A stretch of DNA of 64,000 nt. Source: Streptomyces chrestomyceticus JCM 4735 (lineage in GTDB: Bacteria > Actinomycetota > Actinomycetes > Streptomycetales > Streptomycetaceae). The notes under the pieces are model-generated. The model searched no databases. It had not been told where the DNA came from and saw nothing but the letters and a program-made list of their open reading frames with translations. This document shows, in pieces, positions 58,078-64,000 of the stretch. How positions within the stretch are numbered: position 1 is the stretch's first letter; the number at the start of each line of letters is the position of its first letter. The stretch spans positions 2,666,001-2,730,000 of the forward strand of contig NZ_BHZC01000001.1 of NCBI RefSeq assembly GCF_003865135.1, written 5' to 3'. The position numbers and the translations under genes are program-made.

Positions 58078-59132
58078 GCGGCCACCTCGACGCGGGTGTC
58101 GTCGCCCACCAGCAGCCGGTGCCGGCCGTCGCCGGGCCCGATGCGGGCGGCGCGGCCGATCAGCGAGCCGTGCACGCCGCCGACCCGGTCGACGGTGACG
58201 CCGTCGAGGGCGATGGAGTCCGCCAGCCCGGCCCGGCGCAGCACACAGTCGCGGCCCAGGGAGGTGTACGGGCCGATGCGGCTGTCCTCGACGACGCTGC
58301 CCGCGCCGACCAGCGCCGGGCCCTCGATCCGCGAGCGGATGACCCGCGCCCCGGCCTCGACCACGACGGGCCCGGTCAGCCGGCTCGCGGCGTCCACGGT
58401 GCCCGCCACGGCGGTCCGGACGCCCTCCAGCAGCCTGCGGTTGCAGGCGAGGACGTCCTCGACGCGGCCGGTGTCACGCCAGTAGCCGCCGTACTCCGCC
58501 GCCCGGACCTCGGCGCCCTCGGTGACCAGCCGCTGCACGGCATCGGTGATCTCCCGTTCGCCGCGCGGGCCCGGCCCGGTCGCGGCCACCGCGCGGTGCA
58601 CCTCGGCGGTGAAGAAGTAGACGCCGACCAGCGCGAGGTCGCTGCGCGGCCGGTCCGGCTTCTCCGTCAGCCGCACCACCGCGCCGTCCGCGTCCAGTTC
58701 GGCGACGCCGAACCGGCGGGGGTCGGGCACCTTCTGGACCACGAGTTGAGCGGCCGGGCGGCGGGCGGCGAATTCCGCGGCGAGCGTGCCGATCCCCTCG
58801 GGCAGCACGGTGTCGCCGAGGTACAGCACGAAATCCTCCGCGCCGAGGAATTCCCGGGCGAGGGCCACGCAGTGCGCCAGCCCCAGGGGCTGTTCCTGGC
58901 GCAGATAACCGAGCCGTACGCCGAGGTCCGCGCCGTCACCGAAAGCCGCCGCGATGTGGCGGTCCCGGGCGTCGACGACGATGCCGATGTCCGTGACACC
59001 GCATTCCCGGATGTTCTCCAGGACGTGCCGCAGAACCGGCTTGCCCGCAATCGGGATCAATTGCTTGGGCATCGAGTACGTGAATGGGCGAAGACGGGTT
59101 CCCGTCCCGCCGGACAACACCAGAGCCTTCAT
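58074..59132 (-). CDS. rmlA: glucose-1-phosphate thymidylyltransferase, long form
   Basis: A 352-residue nucleotidyltransferase of the StrD type. The activation motif GGTGTRLRPFT (8-18) and EKPDRPRSDLALVGVYFF block are present. The C-terminal third (from about 245) has left-handed-helix hexapeptide-like repeats, absent from the ~290-residue cell-wall RmlA. It makes TDP-glucose, first step of the sugar pathway, and heads the operon. The ATG 59132 has no evident ribosome site. A 10-base dyad at 59179-59212 lies 50-80 bases upstream. Confidence 0.94.
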   Translation of the reverse strand: MKALVLSGGTGTRLRPFTYSMPKQLIPIAGKPVLRHVLENIRECGVTDIGIVVDARDRHIAAAFGDGADLGVRLGYLRQEQPLGLAHCVALAREFLGAEDFVLYLGDTVLPEGIGTLAAEFAARRPAAQLVVQKVPDPRRFGVAELDADGAVVRLTEKPDRPRSDLALVGVYFFTAEVHRAVAATGPGPRGEREITDAVQRLVTEGAEVRAAEYGGYWRDTGRVEDVLACNRRLLEGVRTAVAGTVDAASRLTGPVVVEAGARVIRSRIEGPALVGAGSVVEDSRIGPYTSLGRDCVLRRAGLADSIALDGVTVDRVGGVHGSLIGRAARIGPGDGRHRLLVGDDTRVEVAA

Positions 59133-59178
59133 GGAAAGGAGTGTCGGACCGGCCGCCGTACGGGAAAAGAGGCGGCCG

Positions 59179-59212
59179 GTGGACCGAACCGGCCGTGTCC
59201 CATTCGGTCCAC
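59179..59212 (-). promoter_or_regulatory. 10-base inverted repeat upstream of rmlA
   Basis: GTGGACCGAA (59179-59188) and TTCGGTCCAC (59203-59212) are perfect complements with a 14-base spacer. The position suits an operator of the sugar operon, or a transcript hairpin. Confidence 0.4.
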
Positions 59213-59245
59213 GGCCCGGCCCCGGAACGGCGGACGGGAAAAAGC

Positions 59246-59267
59246 GGCCGGTGTGCTGACACCGGCC
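59246..59267 (-). terminator. intrinsic terminator after the cluster regulator gene
   Basis: A 9-base stem GGCCGGTGT/ACACCGGCC with a 4-base loop, followed on the minus strand by GCTTTTTCC. It is one of the few terminators here with a T tract. Confidence 0.82.
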
Positions 59268-59279
59268 ACCCTTTCCGCT

Positions 59280-60317
59280 TCATGCGGTGCGCTGCACCTC
59301 GGGCGACGCCGCCGGCAGATAACCCAACTGCGCGGCCAGCACCCCGGCCTGGAACCGGCTGCGCGCCTTCATCCCCGCCATCGCGTCGGTGGCGATCCGG
59401 CGCGCCGTCCGGGCCGAGACGCCCAGCCGCCGGGCGACCGTGGCGTCCGTGTGGCCCTCCGCGAGCAGTTGCAGCGCGGCGAGGTGCTGCCGGGTGAAGC
59501 CGTCCGCCGCGCGCCGGGACGGCGGCGGGCCCAGCCGTTCCGCCGCTGCCCACACGGCGTCGAACAGCGTGCTCAGCGCGGTCACGACGCCCGGCACCCG
59601 TACGGAGACGGCGGCCTCCGTGGCGTCCTCGCCGGCCGTGAAGACGAGCGCGGAGCGGCGGTCGACGACGACCATGCGGGTGGGGAGGACCGCGGCGGTA
59701 CGGACCTCGGCGCCGGCCGCCGCCAGCCGCTCGGCCTGCTCCACGGCGTCCGGATCGTTGCGGGCGCTGTCGAGGCAGACGGTCCGTATCCGGATTCCGC
59801 GGGCGAGCAGGTCCTCGTACAGACGCCGGGACGCGGACGCGGCGGACGACGGGTACGGCTGCCCGGCGGCGAACACCTGCAATTCCTCCTCGGCACGGGC
59901 GCCGATTTCCCGTACGTGGTCGCTGATCCGGTCGGCCCCCGCCAATCGGAACACCCCCTGGTCGGCGGCGGAATGCTGATGCGTGGCGAATTCGGAGACG
60001 AGCCGGGCGGCGGCTGCCCGGCTCTCCTCCACGCGCTGTTGCTGCGCGGCGAGTTCGGCCTGCTGCCGGGCGAGCAGAATGTCCATGCCCAGGCGCGGGC
60101 TCACCGCGTAAAGCCGCCCGGGGCGTTCCGTGGAAGGGTGTGCCAGGGCGAGTCCGGTCAGCCGGCCGAGGGCCCGCTCGGCCTCCTGCTCGGTCAGGTC
60201 CGTACGGGCCGCCAATTCCGCCGCCGTGGCATGCGGTTGCGCCAGCAGGGCGCGGTAGACCGATTCCGTCGCCGGTTCGACGCCCAGCCTTCCGAGAACG
60301 TACTCCGACGTGCGCAT
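59280..60317 (-). CDS. TrmB/LuxR-type transcriptional regulator
   Basis: A 345-residue regulator. The N-terminal 70 residues form a TrmB-like winged helix (ATAAELAARTDLTEQEAERA). The middle has a coiled segment (ARQQAELAAQQQRVEESRA) and an alpha/beta effector-like part (RIRTVCLDSARND, LPTRMVVVDRRSAL). The C-terminus is a LuxR helix-turn-helix (LQLLAEGHTDATVARRLGVSARTARR). No receiver domain or phospho-acceptor, so it probably senses a ligand. GGGGGGAA precedes ATG 60317. As the only regulator beside the isonitrile/sugar cluster it is the likely pathway switch. Confidence 0.88.
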   Translation of the reverse strand: MRTSEYVLGRLGVEPATESVYRALLAQPHATAAELAARTDLTEQEAERALGRLTGLALAHPSTERPGRLYAVSPRLGMDILLARQQAELAAQQQRVEESRAAAARLVSEFATHQHSAADQGVFRLAGADRISDHVREIGARAEEELQVFAAGQPYPSSAASASRRLYEDLLARGIRIRTVCLDSARNDPDAVEQAERLAAAGAEVRTAAVLPTRMVVVDRRSALVFTAGEDATEAAVSVRVPGVVTALSTLFDAVWAAAERLGPPPSRRAADGFTRQHLAALQLLAEGHTDATVARRLGVSARTARRIATDAMAGMKARSRFQAGVLAAQLGYLPAASPEVQRTA

Positions 60318-60496
60318 GATTCCCCCCTGAGATGCGGCACCTGACTACGACGACGGACGCCCCACACGCCCGGCCCGCCGGGGAGCCCTGTCGGGCGTCC
60401 CACTCGGGACCACGGATACGGGCGCCGGAGGACTCAACGCCGCGCCGGGGAAAGCACGGCTGTGTCCTGTCTCACGGCGCCGCCGCGCCGGTCTTC

Positions 60497-60949
60497 TCAC
60501 CGGTCCCCGGCGAGCCGTGCGGCGGCCTCGTGCATCGCCAGTTCGAGCACGGCCGGTTCGGTGAGCCGCCCGGTGCCGTCCGGGACGACCAGCCAGCGCA
60601 CCCCGCCCGTCGCCCGCCCCGGGTACGGCACCACGATCCAACTGCCGTCGCCCGCGCCGCGCACGCCGGTGCCGAGCCAGCGTGCCGCGGTGCCCGGCGG
60701 CACGAAGAAACCCGTACGGGTGCCCCCGAAGTCGGCTAGGACCGGTCCCGGCTGGTCCAGTACACGGGTCAGTACGTCCAGGGTCGGGCGTCCCAGGGCG
60801 CCGGGCACGATCAGCACGTCCCAGAGCCGGCCGGCCGGGAGCAGGGCGACCCCGAGGGGGTTGCGCTCCCATTCCCACCGGCAGGCGTCCGGGTCCGCTG
60901 CCGCCGTCGCCAGCCACTCCACTGCGTTCTTCGCCCCCGCGGGGTCCAT
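60497..60949 (-). CDS. conserved actinobacterial hypothetical protein
   Basis: A 150-residue soluble protein with blocks RNPLGVALLPAGRLWDVLIVPG, GPVLADFGGTRTGFFVPPGTA and GRLTEPAVLELAMHEAA. I recall near-identical blocks in Streptomyces hypothetical proteins distantly similar to the N-terminal region of bifunctional primase-polymerases, but no catalytic residues are evident here. GAGGAGA precedes ATG 60949. It is probably not part of the metabolite cluster, whose regulator gene ends 180 bases away. Confidence 0.72.
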   Translation of the reverse strand: MDPAGAKNAVEWLATAAADPDACRWEWERNPLGVALLPAGRLWDVLIVPGALGRPTLDVLTRVLDQPGPVLADFGGTRTGFFVPPGTAARWLGTGVRGAGDGSWIVVPYPGRATGGVRWLVVPDGTGRLTEPAVLELAMHEAAARLAGDR

Positions 60950-61089
60950 GTCTCCTCGCTTCCGCGGTCCCCTCGGACCGCTGTCCGCCCGGTGAGAGGC
61001 GGCGGAGGCGGCATCCTTACACGGGTTTGCCGGGGTTTTTCACGGAAGACCGGAGCCGGCGGGGGCGCGGAGTGGTGTACCGGCGCGCG

Positions 61090-61143
61090 GGAGGGGCGGA
61101 CGGCGGGTCCCGGACACCGGCCGGGTACGGAACGCGCCCCTCC
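61090..61143 (-). terminator. candidate hairpin after the FAD oxidoreductase gene
   Basis: Arms GGAGGGGCG (61090-61098) and CGCCCCTCC (61135-61143) are complementary, but the 36-base middle is long; weak candidate. Confidence 0.3.
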
Positions 61144-61169
61144 GGAACCTGCCCGGGCCCCACCAGCCT

Positions 61170-62585
61170 TTAGCTGTCGAACCCGAGCCCCGCCTTGTCC
61201 ATCGCGCGCAGCCACAGATTGCGCCGCCCGCCGTGGGTGTCGGCCCGTGTCATCGACCACTGCGTCAGGCCGATCCCGGCCCAGCGCAGCGGCTCCGGCG
61301 GAAACGGCAGCGGCTTCTTGCGGACCATCTCCAGCTCGGTGCGTTCGGTCCGCTCCCCCGCCAGCAGGTCGAGCATCACCTCGGCCCCGAAGCGGGTGGC
61401 GCCCACACCCAGGCCGGTGTACCCGGCGGCGTAGGCGACCCGCCCGGCGTGCGCGGTGCCGAAGAAGGCGGAGAAGCGCGAGCAGGTGTCGATGGCACCG
61501 CCCCAGGCGTGCGTGAAGCGCAGCCCCTCCAGTTGGGGGAAGCACCGGAAGAAGTGCCGGGCCAGCTTCTCGTACGTGGCGGGACGGTGGTCGTACTCGG
61601 CCCGTACCGCGGCGTTGAAGCGGTAGACGGCGTCGTAGCCGCCCCACAGGATGCGGCCGTCGGCGGTGCGGCGGAAGTAGTGGAAATGGTGGTTGCTGTC
61701 CGACAGGCCCTGGCGGCCCTGCCAGCCGATGGCTGCCTGCTGCTCGGCGGACAGCGGCTCGGTCATCAGCGCGTGGTCGTAGACGGGCACGACGTACGGG
61801 CGGACACGGCGCACCAGGGACGGGAAGACGTTGGTGCCGAGGGCGATCCGGCGGGCGAAGACCCGGCCGTACGGGGTGCGGGCGGCCATGCCCACGCCGT
61901 CGGCGGCGAGCGCGGTGGCGGGCGTGTGCTCGTAGATCCGTACGCCGAGGTCCAGGCATGCCTTCTTCAGGCCCCAGGCGAGGCGGGCCGGGTTGAGCAT
62001 GGCGACGCCCGTACGGTCCCAGAGGCCGGCCAGGAAGGTCGGCGAGACGACGTGTTCGCGCAGCGCCTCGCGGTCCAGGAACTCCACGCCGTCCAGGCCG
62101 AGCCGGGCGGCCTGTTCGGCGCCTTCCTTCAGCTCGGCGACCTGGTGGGGTGCGGTGGCGACGTTGATCTCGCCGGTGCGTTCGAAGGCGCAGTCGATGC
62201 CGTGGCGGGCGACGGTGTCCTCGATGGCGTCGAGGTTGCGGGCGCCGAGTTCCTCCAGCTTCGCCAGCTCGTCCGGCCAGCGGTCCAGGCCGTTGCCGAG
62301 GCCGTGGGTGAGGGAGGCGGCGCAGAAGCCGCCGTTGCGGCCGGAGGCGGCCCAGCCGACCTCCTGGCCCTCCACGAGGACGACGTCGCGTCCGGGGTCG
62401 CGTTCCTTGGCGATCAGGGCGGTCCACAGTCCGGAGTAGCCGCCGCCGACGACGAGCAGGTCGGTGCGTTCGTCGCCGACGAGGGCGGGCAGCGCGGCGG
62501 GACGGTCCTCGTCGTCCAGCCAGAAGGAGACCGGCGCGGCGTCCGCGAGGGCGTGGGCGGGGGTGCTCATGGCAGCTCGTGCCAT
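61170..62585 (-). CDS. FAD-dependent oxidoreductase (DAO family, PuuB-like)
   Basis: A 471-residue flavoprotein of the DAO superfamily. The dinucleotide loop is VVGGGYSGLWTA (about 45-57), and GWAASGRNGGFC lies near residue 80, resembling gamma-glutamylputrescine oxidase and related amine oxidases. It would oxidise an amine to an aldehyde. ATG 62585 follows GAGGAG, inside the coding end of the upstream permease gene. The transport genes for polyamine-type substrates directly precede it. Confidence 0.88.
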   Translation of the reverse strand: MARAAMSTPAHALADAAPVSFWLDDEDRPAALPALVGDERTDLLVVGGGYSGLWTALIAKERDPGRDVVLVEGQEVGWAASGRNGGFCAASLTHGLGNGLDRWPDELAKLEELGARNLDAIEDTVARHGIDCAFERTGEINVATAPHQVAELKEGAEQAARLGLDGVEFLDREALREHVVSPTFLAGLWDRTGVAMLNPARLAWGLKKACLDLGVRIYEHTPATALAADGVGMAARTPYGRVFARRIALGTNVFPSLVRRVRPYVVPVYDHALMTEPLSAEQQAAIGWQGRQGLSDSNHHFHYFRRTADGRILWGGYDAVYRFNAAVRAEYDHRPATYEKLARHFFRCFPQLEGLRFTHAWGGAIDTCSRFSAFFGTAHAGRVAYAAGYTGLGVGATRFGAEVMLDLLAGERTERTELEMVRKKPLPFPPEPLRWAGIGLTQWSMTRADTHGGRRNLWLRAMDKAGLGFDS

Positions 62586-62590
62586 GGTTC

Positions 62591-63385
62591 TCAGCTCCTC
62601 TTCCGGCGTCCGGAGAGGAGTTGCCCTCCCAGGACGCAGAGCACGGCGATGAGGAACATCGCCGTTCCGATGACATTGATCTGAACGGGTGTGCCACGCT
62701 GCGCCGATCCCCAGACGAACATGGGGAACGTCACAGTGGAGCCGGCGTTGAAGTTCGTGATGATGAAGTCGTCGAAGGACAGCGCGAAGGAGAGCAGCGC
62801 GCCCGCCGCGATGCCGGGGGCGGCGATCGGCAGCGTCACCCGCAGGAACGTCTGCGCGGGGGACGCGTAGAGGTCCTGGGCGGCCTGTTCCAGGCGCGGG
62901 TCCATGCTCATCACGCGGGCCTTGACCGCCGTGACGACGAAGCTCAGGCAGAACATGATGTGCGCGATCAGGATCGTCCAGAACCCGAACCGGATGCCCA
63001 TGTTGAGGAAGAGGGTGGCCAGCGAGGCGGCCATCACCACCTCGGGCATCGCCATCGGCAGGAAGATCAGGGTGTTGACGGCGGGCCGGGCGCGGAAGCG
63101 GTAGCGGGCCAGCGCGAAGGCGATCATGGTGCCCAGTACGGTCGCGCCGACCGTCGCCCAGAGGGCGATCCGCAGGCTCAGGCCCAGCGATCCGCACAGG
63201 TCGGCGACGCCGCACGGATCGGCCCAGGCGTCCGCCGAGAAGCGCTGCCACTCGTAGTTGAAGCGGCCGTTGGGCTTGTTGAACGAGAAGACCAGGACGA
63301 CGAGGTTGGGCAGGATCAGGTACCCGAGCGTGCCGAGGCCCGCGAGCACGACGAGGTGGCGGCGCAGCCACCGGAGCACGGCCAT
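62591..63385 (-). CDS. ABC transporter permease, PotC-like
   Basis: A 264-residue permease with about six membrane helices. The EAA-type cytoplasmic loop is EQAAQDLYASPAQTFLRVTLP near residue 180, for docking to the ATPase. Similarity is to spermidine/putrescine permease PotC. It starts over the stop of the preceding permease (TGATG) and is directly followed by the FAD oxidoreductase. The matching ATPase and binding protein should lie to the right of the window. Confidence 0.93.
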   Translation of the reverse strand: MAVLRWLRRHLVVLAGLGTLGYLILPNLVVLVFSFNKPNGRFNYEWQRFSADAWADPCGVADLCGSLGLSLRIALWATVGATVLGTMIAFALARYRFRARPAVNTLIFLPMAMPEVVMAASLATLFLNMGIRFGFWTILIAHIMFCLSFVVTAVKARVMSMDPRLEQAAQDLYASPAQTFLRVTLPIAAPGIAAGALLSFALSFDDFIITNFNAGSTVTFPMFVWGSAQRGTPVQINVIGTAMFLIAVLCVLGGQLLSGRRKRS

Positions 63386-64000
63386 CAGACCAGGTCCTCC
63401 GTCCCGGACTTGCGGATGTAGAGGGTGACCATGGCGAGGATGGCCGCCATGAGGATGAACGAGAGCGCGGCGGCGGTCGGGTAGTCCAGGACGCGCAGGA
63501 ACTGCGACTGGATGACGTTGCCGATCATCTTCTGGTCGGTGGAGCCGAGCAGTTCGGCGTTGATGTAGTCGCCCGCCGCGGGGATGAAGGTCAGCAGGGT
63601 GCCGGCCACCACACCCGGCATGGACAGCGGGAACGTCACCCGGCGGAAGGTGGTGACCGGACGCGCGTACAGGTCCCCGGCGGCCTCGTGCAGCCGGGGG
63701 TCGATGCGCTCCAGCGAGGTGTACAGCGGCAGCACCATGAACGGCAGGAAGTTGTACGTCAGGCCGCAGACCACCGCCAGCGGCGTGGCCAGCACCCGCT
63801 GCCCCTCGGTCAGCCCGAGCCAGCTCGTCACGTCCAGGACGTGCAACGAGTTCAGGACGCCGACCACCGGGCCGCCGTCCGCGAGGATCGTCTTCCAGGC
63901 CAGCGTGCGGATCAGGAAGCTGGTGAAGAACGGGGCGATGACCAGAATCATCACGACGTTGCGCCAGCGGCCCGCCTTGAAGGCGATGAGGTACGCGAGC
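63385..64000 (-). CDS. ABC transporter permease, PotB-like, 5' end outside the window
   Basis: The last about 205 residues of a permease that continues past the right edge (first visible residues AYLIAFKAGRW). It has membrane helices and the EAA-type loop EAAGDLYARPVTTFRRVTFP. It pairs with the downstream PotC-like permease. Subunit order and loops fit the spermidine/putrescine family; the substrate is not proven. Confidence 0.92.
   Translation of the reverse strand, partial: LAYLIAFKAGRWRNVVMILVIAPFFTSFLIRTLAWKTILADGGPVVGVLNSLHVLDVTSWLGLTEGQRVLATPLAVVCGLTYNFLPFMVLPLYTSLERIDPRLHEAAGDLYARPVTTFRRVTFPLSMPGVVAGTLLTFIPAAGDYINAELLGSTDQKMIGNVIQSQFLRVLDYPTAAALSFILMAAILAMVTLYIRKSGTEDLV

Overview
The window is high-GC DNA of Streptomyces type. 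This rests on strong GC bias at codon third positions, many GTG starts with AGGAG-type ribosome sites, long GC-rich stem-loop terminators, and a type VII secretion locus next to the ribF-truB-rbfA-infB-nusA translation operon. No rRNA, tRNA, CRISPR array, insertion sequence or replication origin was seen.

Layout. (1) 1-15.5 kb is an actinobacterial type VII (ESX) secretion locus. The minus strand carries eccB, two WXG100 proteins, a mycosin, two further ESX-associated proteins, two tandemly duplicated mycosin-like proteases and two small ESX-type proteins. The plus strand carries eccE, a partner protein and a large EspI-like ParA/MinD ATPase. EccC and EccD are not in the window and presumably lie to the left. 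(2) 15.6-24.1 kb is the minus-strand housekeeping series rimP-nusA-ylxR-infB-DUF503-rbfA-truB-ribF. (3) 24.2-26.4 kb is a small plus-strand group: a lipoprotein, a DUF4439 protein and a frameshifted, degenerate aminoglycoside-phosphotransferase-like gene. (4) 26.5-34.8 kb holds proS, two GNAT acetyltransferases, the MEP-pathway genes ispG and dxr flanking rseP, and a DUF1963 protein. (5) 34.8-39.1 kb has a large acyl-CoA dehydrogenase and a NarL-type two-component system. (6) 39.4-48.1 kb is probably GABA/aldehyde catabolism: an aldehyde dehydrogenase, a PucR regulator, a RidA protein and gabT. A multiply frameshifted membrane ATPase gene and a PAP2 phosphatase are also there. (7) 48.1-60.3 kb is a compact secondary-metabolite cluster. 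(8) 60.5-64 kb has a conserved hypothetical, a polyamine-type FAD oxidoreductase and two PotB/PotC-like ABC permeases; the last runs off the right edge.

The most interesting part is region 7. An isonitrile synthase (PvcA/IsnA family) and its partner Fe(II)/2-oxoglutarate oxygenase (PvcB/IsnB) stand divergent from an aminotransferase, a family-1 glycosyltransferase and a three-repeat lectin-like protein. A tightly overlapping rmlA-rmlB-aminotransferase-2,3-dehydratase-C-methyltransferase operon faces them and would make a TDP-2,6-dideoxy-3-amino-3-C-methyl sugar. Together they predict an isonitrile glycoside, in the style of rhabduscin but carrying a vancosamine-type branched amino sugar. The cluster sits between gabT/PAP2 and the polyamine genes as if inserted there.

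Quality caveat. At least five coding frames break by apparent loss of one base in C/G-rich stretches, three of them in clear C or G runs (near 26,036-26,041, 43,412-43,416, 44,004-44,012, 45,301-45,305 and 49,191-49,194). This looks more like under-called homopolymers than independent gene decay, although three of the five fall in a single gene.
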